A DNA stretch of 64,000 nt from Anaerococcus sp. GTDB taxonomy: Bacteria > Bacillota > Clostridia > Tissierellales > Peptoniphilaceae. Below the pieces are notes generated by a model. The model saw nothing but the letters and a program-made list of their open reading frames with translations. It had not been told where the DNA came from and searched no databases. How positions within the stretch are numbered: the first letter of the stretch is position 1; the number at the start of each line of letters is the position of its first letter. A program made the translations under genes and the position numbers. The stretch spans positions 1 to 64,000 of the forward strand of contig JAUNLG010000001.1 of the NCBI GenBank assembly GCA_030532385.1, given 5' to 3'. Of the stretch, positions 35,419 to 44,340 are shown piece after piece.

Positions 35419-35447
35419 ATAATACCACAAATCCCCCTATCTGTCAA
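35419..35447 (-). promoter_or_regulatory. Strong promoter of rplM-rpsI
   Basis: On the minus strand TTGACA (35442-35447) is followed after exactly 17 bases by TATTAT (35419-35424). This is close to the sigma-A consensus and fits a highly expressed ribosomal operon. Confidence 0.82.
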
Positions 35448-35466
35448 AGGATAGGAGGATTTTTTC
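35430..35466 (+). terminator. Hairpin with plus-strand T-run overlapping the rplM promoter
   Basis: AATCC-CCTATC (35430-35441) pairs with GATAGG-GGATT (35450-35461, one mismatch), followed on the plus strand by TTTTTT. For the minus-strand membrane protein gene that ends at 35471 it would be a weak terminator, since no T-run follows on that strand. Confidence 0.4.
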
Positions 35467-35470
35467 TATC

Positions 35471-36247
35471 TTATCTTTCAAAATAAGCCCTATTAACTTC
35501 CATATAATCTAGGTACCTATCAGATAACCTAGCCAAAATTATCCCACCAACAACTATACTATAAACTGCTAGGACTATAACTATCAAGGTTAAAACCAAG
35601 GCCTTGCCCATACCAAAGTCTGGTCCTGTCATAAATCCTAGGGCAAATATTCCTAATAATAAAAGGATTGGCACTATAATAGCCTTAAGGTATATGATAA
35701 ATGTCTTTGCCAATAAGTCTTTTCCTATCTTAAAGATATCCTTTATAGCTTGGCCAAGGCCAGGCTTTTGGCCATTTCCTACATAAAAATCTGCCAAATA
35801 AAAATTAGTATAAGTAATCAATAAAGAATAAATAATAGTAAATATAAAAATAGCTAGGATAAGTAAGATCATACCAATTGTACCCCCACCATTAAGCCCT
35901 TGTGAAGCAAAGGCAAAGAAGGCAAAAGCCCCTCCCACCATACTAGCTAGACTTATAATAAAGGTTAGGACTAGCTTTACTAAGATATTTATTAAGATAA
36001 TCTTACCATTAATATAATTTACTTGGTTAAGATATTCGCCTACACTTCCCATCCTATTTCTAATAAGTCCACTTGACATTGCAAATTCAAAAATCAAAGT
36101 CAATACCATAATAATGATTTGGCCTACAAAGATCATAAGCTCTGATTCTCCTGCTATAGCTTGAAATAAAGAACTGGTAATAAAGCTTACTACCGCAGAG
36201 ATTAGGATCATTATAATTATGGATGATAGTTTATATTCTCTTTTCAT
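35471..36247 (-). CDS. Six-helix membrane protein of unknown function
   Basis: The 258-residue protein has a short basic start, six predicted transmembrane helices and a charged C-terminal tail (DRYLDYMEVNRAYFER). The central cytoplasmic segment YVGNGQKPGLGQAIKDIFKIGK between helices four and five resembles DUF975-like integral membrane proteins, but the match is loose. It is a single gene read toward rplM, with an AGGAGG site upstream. No enzyme motif is present. Confidence 0.6.
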   Translation of the reverse strand: MKREYKLSSIIIMILISAVVSFITSSLFQAIAGESELMIFVGQIIIMVLTLIFEFAMSSGLIRNRMGSVGEYLNQVNYINGKIILINILVKLVLTFIISLASMVGGAFAFFAFASQGLNGGGTIGMILLILAIFIFTIIYSLLITYTNFYLADFYVGNGQKPGLGQAIKDIFKIGKDLLAKTFIIYLKAIIVPILLLLGIFALGFMTGPDFGMGKALVLTLIVIVLAVYSIVVGGIILARLSDRYLDYMEVNRAYFER

Positions 36248-36348
36248 AAGAACCTCCTAATAAAATTATATCAAATAATCCCAAAGCTAACAATTGAAAA
36301 TATATTTAGTAAAAAGATATATGGGTATCTATATGGTGAGGTGATAAT

Positions 36349-36630
36349 ATGGATATACAAATAAGATTTAATAAAGAAGAAAAAGAGGCTCAAGCCTTTG
36401 ATGGCCAAAAGAAAATTGGTTTTTGCCAATATGAAGTAAAAGATGGCAATTGGGTTATAACCCACACAGTTGTAAATAAGGAATATGGCGGCCAAGGCCT
36501 TGCTGGCAAGCTCTTAAACACAGTAGTAGATGCTGCAAGAGATGAGGGAGTAAAGATTATCCCAGTATGCTCTTATGCTGTAAAGAAATTTGATGAATCC
36601 GATAAGTACAAGGATGTAGATGCAAGATAA
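36349..36630 (+). CDS. Small GNAT-family N-acetyltransferase (COG2388 type)
   Basis: This 93-residue protein has the minimal acetyltransferase core of the YidJ-like subgroup: a strand ending in THTVVN, the acetyl-CoA loop GGQGLAGKLL near residue 47, and the helix-strand VKIIPVCSYAVKKF. Such tiny GNAT proteins usually have unknown acceptors. It is a single gene divergent from the six-helix membrane protein gene, preceded by GAGGTGAT and followed by a strong terminator. Confidence 0.82.
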   Translation: MDIQIRFNKEEKEAQAFDGQKKIGFCQYEVKDGNWVITHTVVNKEYGGQGLAGKLLNTVVDAARDEGVKIIPVCSYAVKKFDESDKYKDVDAR

Positions 36631-36635
36631 GAAAG

Positions 36636-36664
36636 AGTCCTACTAAGAGTAGGACTTTTTCTTT
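36636..36664. terminator. Bidirectional terminator between GNAT and MATE genes
   Basis: AGTCCTACT (36636-36644) pairs with AGTAGGACT (36648-36656), with T-rich sequence on the plus side. The stem overlaps the MATE stop codon at 36643-36645. Confidence 0.88.
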
Positions 36665-37995
36665 TTTTTCTTAAGCTTATTTAGCTTTCTTATTTCACTT
36701 TCTGCCTTTCTTATAAAGATAAAGGATATAAATAAACTTATTAGCTCACTTATACTTAGGCTATGCCAGATCATAGACCTTTCAAAAACCCTAGGTAGGA
36801 TTAGGATAAGTCCACTGATTAGTATATAGCCCCTAAGAATTGTTATATAAAAATCATACCTGGGCCTTTTTACTGCGCTCATATAGCCACTATTGACCAT
36901 ATTAAAGCCCATGATCAAAAAGGATATGGAAAATACCCTAAGGTTTCTTTGGGCAAAGTCTAGGAAGTTTGTGTCATAATCTCCTATAAACAAGTCAATA
37001 ATAAGCTTAGGATTTGTATAAATTAGGGCAAAAAGACCAAGGCTAATAAGACCTGCGCTTACTATCATATACTTTCTAAGCTCAAGGACCCTCTCATAGC
37101 TTTTCTTACCAAAGTTAAAGGATATAAGAGGTTGGCTGGCCTGGGTTATAGCTATCATTATATTTACAACAAAGACCATGGTGTAAGAGATAACCGAAAA
37201 AGAAGCCAGACCATCTATCCCATAGTAAAAACCTATAGCCTTATTAAACAAAAGGGTCACAAAACCTGAGGATAGTTCGCTAAGACTTGCAGGAAGGCCA
37301 TAGGTTAGGATGGACTTAACCATGTGGGCCTTAGGGGTAAACCTCCTAAACTTAAGCCTTGCAAGCTTTGACCTAAAATACCCCAGGTAGGCAAGGGTTG
37401 GCAGAAACTGGGACATGCCAGTAGCAAGGGCAGCTCCCCTTAGGCCAAATCCTAGCCTAAAAATAAAAAGATAATCTAGGATAATATTAGTAAGGGCTGA
37501 TATTACCATAAAGATACTAGCTATAATAGGCTTACCATCAGCCTTTACCATAATCTCAAAAAAATAGGCTAGGATATAAAAGGGCGTAAAAATTAAGATT
37601 ACCGAAAGGTAGTCTTTGACAAGGTCATGGATTTGCCTCTTAGCACCTAGTAGGCTAATAAGCTCATCTAAGAAAAATAAACTTATGGCTGATATAAAGA
37701 TCCCAAGACCTAGGGCAAGGCTTAGGCCTAGGGAGAAAAGTTCATCAGCCTTTTTCTTATCCCCCCTACCAAGCTGGTAGGTAATTAGGTTAAGTGAGCC
37801 AATTGATATTAGGATAGATAGGGCAAAGGTTAGGGTAACAAAGGGAATAGCAATATTAACAGCAGATATCCCCCTAGACCCTAGACCCTGGCCTACAAAT
37901 ATTCCATCAACCATAGTGTAGGTTGCATACATAACCATGGTCAAAAGCGTTGGAAGTAAGAATCTTAAGTAAGACTTTAGCAAAGTTTTTTTCAT
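36643..37995 (-). CDS. MATE family efflux transporter
   Basis: This multidrug or metabolite exporter probably uses a Na+ or H+ gradient. The 450-residue protein has twelve hydrophobic segments in two homologous halves; the N-terminal MVDGIFVGQGLGSRGISAVNIAIP and the second-half segments GFYYGIDGLASFSV and QASQPLISFNFG are typical of MATE/DinF-like proteins. A poly-lysine C-terminal tail (KKKKKK) follows the last helix. Substrate cannot be inferred. ATG behind CAAGGAG. Confidence 0.9.
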   Translation of the reverse strand: MKKTLLKSYLRFLLPTLLTMVMYATYTMVDGIFVGQGLGSRGISAVNIAIPFVTLTFALSILISIGSLNLITYQLGRGDKKKADELFSLGLSLALGLGIFISAISLFFLDELISLLGAKRQIHDLVKDYLSVILIFTPFYILAYFFEIMVKADGKPIIASIFMVISALTNIILDYLFIFRLGFGLRGAALATGMSQFLPTLAYLGYFRSKLARLKFRRFTPKAHMVKSILTYGLPASLSELSSGFVTLLFNKAIGFYYGIDGLASFSVISYTMVFVVNIMIAITQASQPLISFNFGKKSYERVLELRKYMIVSAGLISLGLFALIYTNPKLIIDLFIGDYDTNFLDFAQRNLRVFSISFLIMGFNMVNSGYMSAVKRPRYDFYITILRGYILISGLILILPRVFERSMIWHSLSISELISLFISFIFIRKAESEIRKLNKLKKKKKKSYS

Positions 37996-38102
37996 ATAAT
38001 CTCCTTGTTATATTATTATAGGGACCAAACTTTAATAAAGTCAAGGCAAAAAACTTGGCTAAAATAAAATAATAAAAAATTTCATCAATAAGCAAATTAT
38101 CA

Positions 38103-38150
38103 TTTACTAGTAGGGATAAATTTGCTATGATATGATTTGTTACTAGCAAA
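38103..38150 (+). promoter_or_regulatory. Candidate promoter and inverted repeat upstream of the MFS gene
   Basis: TTTACT (38103-38108), 17 bases, TATGAT (38126-38131) form a plausible promoter. TTTGCTA (38121-38127) and TAGCAAA (38144-38150) form an inverted repeat around the -10 and start region, suggesting a regulator site. Confidence 0.4.
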
Positions 38151-38166
38151 GATAAGAGAGGAACCT

Positions 38167-39303
38167 ATGAAAAAACTTACAAGCTACAATTTAAAAGACT
38201 TTGCCATCCTATCCCTGGCCCTATTACTTGCCAGTAATGCAGCCATAAGCGGGACCCTTCCCTTTATGAAAACCTCCCTTGGCATAAGCATGGAGGCTAG
38301 CGAATTTCTTATAACCCTATCATCCATTGCAACAGTCCTTGCCATTAGCCTAAGTGAATTTATTACAAGAAGGCTTGGGATTAAGAAAACTGTAGAATTA
38401 GGCTTAAGTTTAGTCTTTATCTCTTCTCTTACTCCCCTAATAAAAACCACCTACCCATCAATCTTTCTATCAAGGATCATCCTAGGTCTTGGCCTTGGTC
38501 TTTTTAATGGTCATTCTGCCAACTATATCTCTGCCCTTTATGATGGCAAGAAACTTTATAGGCTCCTAGGCCTTAGAAATGCCATGGAATTTGTAGGCCA
38601 GGTCCTACTTTTAATCCTAGCAGGATTTTTGATTAAAATCTCTTGGGTCTATGGGTTTTTATCCTACAGCCTGGCATTTTTTATCCTCCTTCTTTTTAGA
38701 AGTAGGGTCCCTGATATTAGGATAGAAAAAGAAGAGGGCCGCTTTAGGATAAATAAGCAAGTCCTCTTTTATGTAAGCTTTGCAGGCCTTATGATTATGA
38801 ATGTAAATGCCATAGTAGTTAGGCTTCCTAGCCTAGTAAGCCAAAGCCTTGGCCTTTCTAGCAATATCAATGCCATCATGGTCTTACTTCCCCTAGCTGG
38901 CATGGTAGCTGGCATACTTTTTGCTAGGATAAATAAAATCCTTGGGGCAAAAACCCCACTTTTGGGCCTAATCCTTTATATGCTAGCAAACCTAGGGATG
39001 GGACTTTTAGGCCATAGGCTTTGGATTTTTATAGGCTTTATGGTCCTTGTTGCCTTTAGCCAGTCTCTTTGCTTTCCCTATCTTTTTGCAGAAGTATCCC
39101 GCTTCTCCCGTGGGTCAGCCAATAGGATTATAAATAACCTAATCTTTATAGCCTGCAATATAGGAGGATTTTTATCCCCCTTCTTTCTTAGGGCCTTCTC
39201 TTTTATAAAAGAAGACTCCCTAACAGGAGCCTTCCTAGTCTTTCCTATAATCTACCTGGGATTTTTCCTAGTTATGCTAGCTGAATACCTTAGGGTTAAG
39301 TAA
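38167..39303 (+). CDS. Major facilitator superfamily transporter
   Basis: The 378-residue protein has about twelve transmembrane helices, with MFS features such as SEFITRRLGIKKTVELG between helices two and three and RIILGLGLGLFNG in helix four. It resembles drug or sugar efflux permeases; the substrate is unknown. I chose the ATG at 38167 (after AGAGGAAC) rather than an upstream codon at 38137, which lies within the promoter-proximal region and has no ribosome site. Its stop abuts the convergent glutaminase stop with no spacer. Confidence 0.87.
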   Translation: MKKLTSYNLKDFAILSLALLLASNAAISGTLPFMKTSLGISMEASEFLITLSSIATVLAISLSEFITRRLGIKKTVELGLSLVFISSLTPLIKTTYPSIFLSRIILGLGLGLFNGHSANYISALYDGKKLYRLLGLRNAMEFVGQVLLLILAGFLIKISWVYGFLSYSLAFFILLLFRSRVPDIRIEKEEGRFRINKQVLFYVSFAGLMIMNVNAIVVRLPSLVSQSLGLSSNINAIMVLLPLAGMVAGILFARINKILGAKTPLLGLILYMLANLGMGLLGHRLWIFIGFMVLVAFSQSLCFPYLFAEVSRFSRGSANRIINNLIFIACNIGGFLSPFFLRAFSFIKEDSLTGAFLVFPIIYLGFFLVMLAEYLRVK

Positions 39304-40233
39304 TTATACAAAAATATTTAGACCCAAGTCTTGGGATATTATCTTAAATAATTCCTTGCCCCTTACAGAATTGCCCGTCCTATCAAGCCTTGGAGAATAA
39401 ACTGCAAGGCCACAAATACCAGGAACCACCCCAACTATCCCGCCTGACACCCCAGACTTTGATGGGATTCCGACATTCATAAGGTAAGAGCCAGAATTTT
39501 CATACATGCCGCAAGAAGCCATCTGGCTTACTACTATCTGAACTATATTTTCTGGAATAAGCATTTCCCTAGTCCTAATCCCTATGCCCTTATTGGCAAG
39601 GACTGCCCCCATCATAGCAAGGCCTTCAATATTTGTACAAATAGAGCAAGCCCTTATATATAAATCAAGGACCTCTCCAGGGTCCTGGTCTATAATTCCC
39701 TTACTCTTTAGGTAATAGGCAATAGCCTTATTCCTATCAGCCGTTTTAAGCTCAGACATATAGATATCATGGTCCATATAAGCTTCAGCAAAATCAGAAA
39801 TCCCCCTATAAAAATCCAAAATCCTCTCAAACTTATGGTCATTATTAAGGCCTAAGACCATGGAGGCAGTAGTAATAGCCCCGGCATTGATAAAGGGGTT
39901 GGCTGGCTTATCCCCTATGGGAATTAGGGAATTAAATTCATACCTAGTAGGCTCTGAACCTACCTTTTGGTAAAGGTCAGTAGGATTGGTATCAGTTAGG
40001 GCAATTATAAGGGTAAGAAGCTTTGAAATAGACTGCAAAGAGAAGGTAATATCCTTATCCCCATAGGTAAAAACCTCGCCTGTAGTTGAAATAAGGGATA
40101 GGGAAAGATTGTCTTTATCAACCTTCATAAGCTCTGGGATATAAGAAGCAAGCTCTCCTAGGCCTATATAGTCCTTAGAATTTTCTATAGACCTTCTAAG
40201 TTTTTCATCTATCAATTCTCTACTAAATAACAT
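39304..40233 (-). CDS. glsA: Glutaminase A
   Basis: This enzyme hydrolyses glutamine to glutamate and ammonia. The 309-residue protein has the beta-lactamase-like serine glutaminase motifs: FSLQSISKLLTL (Ser-x-x-Lys nucleophile, about residue 65), NPFINAGAI, EFNSLIP and a C-terminal KSGVSGGIVG segment. Length matches bacterial GlsA (about 305). It is a single gene with a GAGGTGA ribosome site. In an amino acid fermenter it would supply glutamate. Confidence 0.95.
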   Translation of the reverse strand: MLFSRELIDEKLRRSIENSKDYIGLGELASYIPELMKVDKDNLSLSLISTTGEVFTYGDKDITFSLQSISKLLTLIIALTDTNPTDLYQKVGSEPTRYEFNSLIPIGDKPANPFINAGAITTASMVLGLNNDHKFERILDFYRGISDFAEAYMDHDIYMSELKTADRNKAIAYYLKSKGIIDQDPGEVLDLYIRACSICTNIEGLAMMGAVLANKGIGIRTREMLIPENIVQIVVSQMASCGMYENSGSYLMNVGIPSKSGVSGGIVGVVPGICGLAVYSPRLDRTGNSVRGKELFKIISQDLGLNIFV

Positions 40234-40305
40234 AAATTCACCTCTTTTATATAATACCCTTTATTGGCGTAAATTTAGATGTACAGTTATAGTAAGGAGA
40301 AAATT

Positions 40306-40902
40306 ATGAAAGTTATAGATATATTAAAAAACGATTCCTGGGTTAGAAAGTATGACTTTTACCCTGACTTTTTGGAATCTGATTATTTTAACCTACTAAT
40401 AGACACCTATGAGACCTTAAATGAAGATATCCTCTTTAAATCCAAGGTCCACGGTAAAGACCATATAGAAAGGGTGATCTTTTATACCCTGGTTTTATCC
40501 TTTGCCTACAAGCTAGATTATGATGATACCAATATCCTTAGGGATGCGGCAAGCCTTCATGATACAAGAAGGGTAAATGATGGCTGGGATATAGACCATG
40601 GTAGGAGGGCTGCAGAAGAATCTATAAAGTATGCAAAAACCAAGAAAGAAGACCAAGATATCCTAAAGGCAGTAATCACAGCCCATTCTACAAATGATAA
40701 GCATATGGAAGATATCATAAAAGAGTTTGTAAAAGATCAAAGCCAAAGGCCTCGCGCCCTAAAACTTGCCAAGCTCTTTAAGGATTCCGATGGCCTAGAT
40801 AGGGTTAGGATCAACCGCCTAGACCCAGCCTACCTTAGGAATGATTATTCCTTGGGCCTGGTAGATTTCGCCTACGAATTTTATGAAAATTTCTGGAAAT
40901 AA
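40306..40902 (+). CDS. HD-domain phosphohydrolase
   Basis: This 198-residue predicted metal-dependent phosphohydrolase has GKDHIERV near residue 47 (first His), the HD pair in AASLHDTRR near residue 85, DHGRRAAEE near 100, and a later acidic KDSDGLDRVR segment, together forming the HD metal site. Substrate unknown; nucleotides are usual for this fold. The start is the ATG at 40306 behind AAGGAG; the frame upstream to 40279 lacks a ribosome site. Confidence 0.83.
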   Translation: MKVIDILKNDSWVRKYDFYPDFLESDYFNLLIDTYETLNEDILFKSKVHGKDHIERVIFYTLVLSFAYKLDYDDTNILRDAASLHDTRRVNDGWDIDHGRRAAEESIKYAKTKKEDQDILKAVITAHSTNDKHMEDIIKEFVKDQSQRPRALKLAKLFKDSDGLDRVRINRLDPAYLRNDYSLGLVDFAYEFYENFWK

Positions 40903-40923
40903 AATCAACTAAAATTCCATTTG

Positions 40924-40946
40924 TATGTTATAATATAAATAACATA
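40924..40946 (+). promoter_or_regulatory. TATAAT box inside a palindromic element upstream of the NlpC/P60 gene
   Basis: TATGTTAT (40924-40931) and ATAACATA (40939-40946) are perfect inverted arms around a 7-base centre, and a TATAAT box (40929-40934) lies inside. This may be an operator overlapping the promoter of the cell wall hydrolase gene. The -35 region is weak. Confidence 0.4.
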
Positions 40947-40963
40947 TATTTTGGGAGTTATAA

Positions 40964-42037
40964 ATGTCATTAATCAAAAAAACTTTAATATCTGGATCAG
41001 GTATTTTTTTGGCCGCATTTTTTTTATTACCCCAAATAGGCCATGCCGATTCAGTAATGATCAATAAGGAAAACACAGATGGGGTCAATATCAGGGCAGA
41101 AAAATCCAATGATGCAGAAATTTATGGGATAGTAAGAGACTATACCCCAATAGAGGTCATTGATTCAGATGATACTTGGATAGAAATATCCTATGAGGGA
41201 AAGCCTGCCTACCTAGGTAAGTCTTACTTTTTTGACCTTACTGATAGTAAATTAATCAAAAAGGCCAATCTTAAGGCAAAAGATGATAAGGATTCATCAA
41301 ACCTCCTTGAAGATGACCTAGAAATCTCTAGTGTAGTGACTATCCTAGGATTTTCTGAAAATGAAGACTTTGTCAAAGTATCCTATAGGAGTGAGGACTT
41401 TGATAATAAAAAAATCAATAGCAAAAGAGACCTTGAGGATGAAAAGGACCCAGAAGAAGAGCCTATCATAAAAGAAGGCTATATAAGATTATCATCCCTT
41501 GACCTAAGCGAAAAAAGCAAGAAAGATTTGGCTGATCTTAAAGAAAAATACAAAGAGATAAATGAAAAAGTCGATAAGCAGAGGGAAGAAGAAGCCCAAG
41601 AAGATAAAACTTATGAAGAAGTCTACTATGTAAGCTATTTGGTAGATGAAAATGGGACTATTATAGAAAATTCTTCTTCTGATCTGGGAGCTTCAATCTA
41701 TAACCATGCCCTAAGCTATTTGGGAAGTCCCTATGTCTTTGGGGGCCTATCCAAAGATTATGGGATTGACTGCTCAGGCCTTGTTCTTAGAGTCTATGAA
41801 GCTTACGGCCTATCTCTTCCTCACCTAGCAAAGGCTCAGGCAAATTATGGGCAAAATGTTGCCTTTGGAAGCGAGAAGGCAGGAGACCTAGTCTTTTTTG
41901 GAAGCTCTTATTCTGATATCTACCATGTTGGTATAGCTGATGGTAGGGGCAATATGGTCCATGCAGCAAGTCCTGGCCAAGGAGTTATAGTAAGTCCAAT
42001 CTATGATCCTTTCCTTATAAAAAGAATTCTTGAATAA
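40964..42037 (+). CDS. Secreted SH3 / NlpC-P60 cell wall endopeptidase
   Basis: This exported peptidoglycan hydrolase cleaves stem peptides. The 357-residue protein has a signal peptide (hydrophobic core SGSGIFLAAFFLLPQIGHA, cleavage near residue 28), an SH3b-type domain (GVNIRAEKSNDAEIYG.. about 35-85), a second SH3-like region, an acidic coiled-coil-like linker (LADLKEKYKEINEKVDKQREEE), and a C-terminal NlpC/P60 domain with the catalytic Cys in YGIDCSGLV near residue 270 and His in YHVGIADG near 325. It is followed after 3 bases by a thioesterase gene. Confidence 0.92.
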   Translation: MSLIKKTLISGSGIFLAAFFLLPQIGHADSVMINKENTDGVNIRAEKSNDAEIYGIVRDYTPIEVIDSDDTWIEISYEGKPAYLGKSYFFDLTDSKLIKKANLKAKDDKDSSNLLEDDLEISSVVTILGFSENEDFVKVSYRSEDFDNKKINSKRDLEDEKDPEEEPIIKEGYIRLSSLDLSEKSKKDLADLKEKYKEINEKVDKQREEEAQEDKTYEEVYYVSYLVDENGTIIENSSSDLGASIYNHALSYLGSPYVFGGLSKDYGIDCSGLVLRVYEAYGLSLPHLAKAQANYGQNVAFGSEKAGDLVFFGSSYSDIYHVGIADGRGNMVHAASPGQGVIVSPIYDPFLIKRILE

Positions 42038-42040
42038 GCC

Positions 42041-42412
42041 ATGGACCTTTACCTAGGCCTTGAGGGCTTTGAAGAAAAAATTGTAAGTGAAAATGACTTG
42101 GCAAGTCTTCTTGGTAACAAGGGAGTTGATGTCCTATCATCCCCTGCCATGATTGCCTTTATGGAGCTTACTTGTAGAAAATCAGTAGGTCCCTTCCTAA
42201 AAGAAGGAGAAACTACCCTAGGAATCTCCTTCAATATAGACCACCTGGCCTCAGCCGGGATTGGATCTAAGATAAGGGTTACCAGCAAGCTTATAGAAAT
42301 CCATGGCAAAAGACTTGTCTTTAAGGTTAAGTGCCTAAGTGGTGATAAGGTCATAGGCCAAGGCATCCACCAAAGGTATATAAAAAATCCTAAGGATATA
42401 AAAAAGTATTAA
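42041..42412 (+). CDS. FlK-like hot-dog fold thioesterase
   Basis: This 123-residue protein matches the fluoroacetyl-CoA thioesterase (FlK-like) subfamily of hot-dog proteins: SPAMIAFMELTCRKSVGPFLKEGETTLGISFNIDHLASAGIGSKI contains the conserved Glu, Thr-Gly-like and His catalytic positions (Glu in FMELTC, His in NIDHLAS). The reaction is probably hydrolysis of an acyl-CoA; the acyl group is unknown. It starts 3 bases after the NlpC/P60 stop and so is read from the same message. The family is widespread in anaerobic Firmicutes. Confidence 0.8.
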   Translation: MDLYLGLEGFEEKIVSENDLASLLGNKGVDVLSSPAMIAFMELTCRKSVGPFLKEGETTLGISFNIDHLASAGIGSKIRVTSKLIEIHGKRLVFKVKCLSGDKVIGQGIHQRYIKNPKDIKKY

Positions 42413-42440
42413 AAAAGATCCCAAAAAGGGATCTTTTTTC
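42411..42440. terminator. Bidirectional terminator
   Basis: A perfect 12-bp stem (42411-42422 with 42428-42439) with AAAAAA and TTTTTT at its base separates the thioesterase gene from the convergent DUF1002 gene. Confidence 0.92.
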
Positions 42441-42450
42441 TTGGCTTTCT

Positions 42451-43419
42451 TTAATTTGTCTGACCTTCTTCAGAAGAGAAGGCATCCTTAATTGACCTAA
42501 GGATTGAATTAAAAAACTCTACTATCTTATCCCATAGGCCAGATTCCTTAACTTCTTTTCCTATCTGGTCTATCTGATCTTTATTCTCCTCATAAAAGGA
42601 GCTTGCCTTATCAGATATATCTCCTGCAAGGATCTTTAGGTTTTCTGCTACCTCTTTGGAATCAATTGCTGATGACTTTTGGTAGTTATCAAAGTAATTT
42701 ACCAAGACTTCTATATTGTTATTTGATAAGATATCTCCCATATTTACCTGGGCTAGGGAATCTTTGATAAAACCTGCTATTTGGTCACCACCTGCAAGGT
42801 CTCCCTCAGTCTCCTTATAGTCTGCTAGCTTTTGCTTTACTTCAATAATGACAGTATCAAGCTTTTTATCATCAAAACTTGCCTTACCCTCATTTTCATT
42901 GGCAAGAGAGCTTACTAGTTCTAGCTCTTCTTGGGCAAGCTTGGTCCTTTGGCTATCAAGCTTATTGCCCCTAGCCTCTTCTGCCTTATAGACTCCTACT
43001 AGGGCAGATTCTCCTGTTACAGGACTTGGACTTGCAACAAGGATATCTGCATCAGAGATACCCGCAGTTATGGCTGCATTTATATATTGGCCTTCTGTAA
43101 TAAGGCTAATATTTTCAGGAGTTTTTATAAAAACTTCTATACCCTGACCAGAATCATTTTTCTTTAGCAAGACTGATGAGATCATATTAGAATCTGCCGT
43201 ACCATAGCCAAGGTATCTTTTAAGGTCAGACCCATCTACAAAAAGCTCTTCCTCATCCCCCTTTAGGGAAAGACTCTCCCCTACCATAGACCTTTGACTC
43301 TCATTAAGGCCTACCCCGTAGACTACATAATCACTTTCCTTATCAAGGTCTTTAGCATAGGCCCTTGGGGCAAAGGCAAGGCTTAGGGATAAAAGGCCTA
43401 GGATTATTGATCTTTTCAT
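42451..43419 (-). CDS. DUF1002-family secreted protein
   Basis: The 322-residue protein has a signal peptide (residues 1-22, ending AYAK) followed by the DUF1002 domain: VVYGVGLNESQR near residue 32, GYGTADSNMISSVLL near 70 and TAGISDADILVASPSPVTGESALVGVYKA near 115-145. These proteins are secreted or surface-exposed in Firmicutes and their role is unknown. The C-terminal half is helical and charged. Its ATG overlaps the Mrp stop (TAATG), so it is cotranscribed with mrp. Confidence 0.85.
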   Translation of the reverse strand: MKRSIILGLLSLSLAFAPRAYAKDLDKESDYVVYGVGLNESQRSMVGESLSLKGDEEELFVDGSDLKRYLGYGTADSNMISSVLLKKNDSGQGIEVFIKTPENISLITEGQYINAAITAGISDADILVASPSPVTGESALVGVYKAEEARGNKLDSQRTKLAQEELELVSSLANENEGKASFDDKKLDTVIIEVKQKLADYKETEGDLAGGDQIAGFIKDSLAQVNMGDILSNNNIEVLVNYFDNYQKSSAIDSKEVAENLKILAGDISDKASSFYEENKDQIDQIGKEVKESGLWDKIVEFFNSILRSIKDAFSSEEGQTN

Positions 43420-44207
43420 TATAGGCTTTCTATCTTTCTAACTAGTGGATCAAGGCCATCTTCTCTGACATCTTCAGCCAATCCTTGGTCGATCTTTTCT
43501 GCAATTGTTGGATTTATAGGAAGCTTAACTAGGGTATCTACCTCATACTTATCAGCAACCTCTTTAATATTTGACTTACCAAAGATCTCATGGCGACTGC
43601 CACAGTCTGGACATTCAAAGTAAGACATATTTTCTACAAGGCCAAGTATTGGCTTACCCATCATCCTTGCCATCTTTAGGGATTTTTCTACAACCATTTC
43701 AACAAGCCCTTGAGGAGTTGCAACAGCTACCACCCCATCTATAGGTAGGGATTGGAAGATTGTAAGAGGAACATCAGCAGTTCCTGGAGGCATATCCACT
43801 ATCATATAGTCAATCTCTCCCCAATCTACATCAGTAAAAAATTGCTTTAGGACACTTGTTACAATAGAAGCCCTCCAAATAACTGGGTCAGTCTTCTCCT
43901 TTAAGATCATATTTACTGATATAAGCTTGATCCCTTCCTTGGTCACTGCAGGCATCATAATACCATCAGCATTGCCCATGACTCTTTCATCTATGCCAAA
44001 GGCCTCAGCCATAGATGGACCTGTAATATCTCCATCAAGAATAGCCACCTTATGGCCCTTCTTCTTTAGGCTTGATGCAAGCAAGGCAGAAACTGATGAC
44101 TTACCAACTCCTCCCTTACCACTCATAACAGCTATAACATGGTTGATCTTTGTACCCTCATGGGTCTTAACCTTAAATTTATCTAAATCTAACTTTTTAT
44201 TTTCCAT
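43419..44207 (-). CDS. mrp: Mrp/NBP35-family iron-sulfur carrier ATPase
   Basis: This P-loop ATPase binds and transfers Fe-S clusters. The 262-residue protein has the deviant Walker A GKGGVGKSSV (Lys at both ends of the motif), the VDMPPGTADVPLTI segment, and the cluster-binding CPDCG motif near residue 200. I chose the ATG at 44207 with AAGGAGAAT upstream; the frame is open for 29 codons further but those are not Mrp-like. The first cysteine-containing N-terminal domain of long Mrp proteins is absent, as in many Firmicutes. Confidence 0.93.
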   Translation of the reverse strand: MENKKLDLDKFKVKTHEGTKINHVIAVMSGKGGVGKSSVSALLASSLKKKGHKVAILDGDITGPSMAEAFGIDERVMGNADGIMMPAVTKEGIKLISVNMILKEKTDPVIWRASIVTSVLKQFFTDVDWGEIDYMIVDMPPGTADVPLTIFQSLPIDGVVAVATPQGLVEMVVEKSLKMARMMGKPILGLVENMSYFECPDCGSRHEIFGKSNIKEVADKYEVDTLVKLPINPTIAEKIDQGLAEDVREDGLDPLVRKIESL

Positions 44208-44340
44208 ATATTCTCCTTTAAACAAAAGTCTTTGTTCTACCCTATAATTATATAGGTTTTTGCCACAATTTCCATAGGACCATAACCTGACCAAGGCCTT
44301 TTATACTTAGAGAAAAATAGATTTTTTTGGATAAAGTTAC

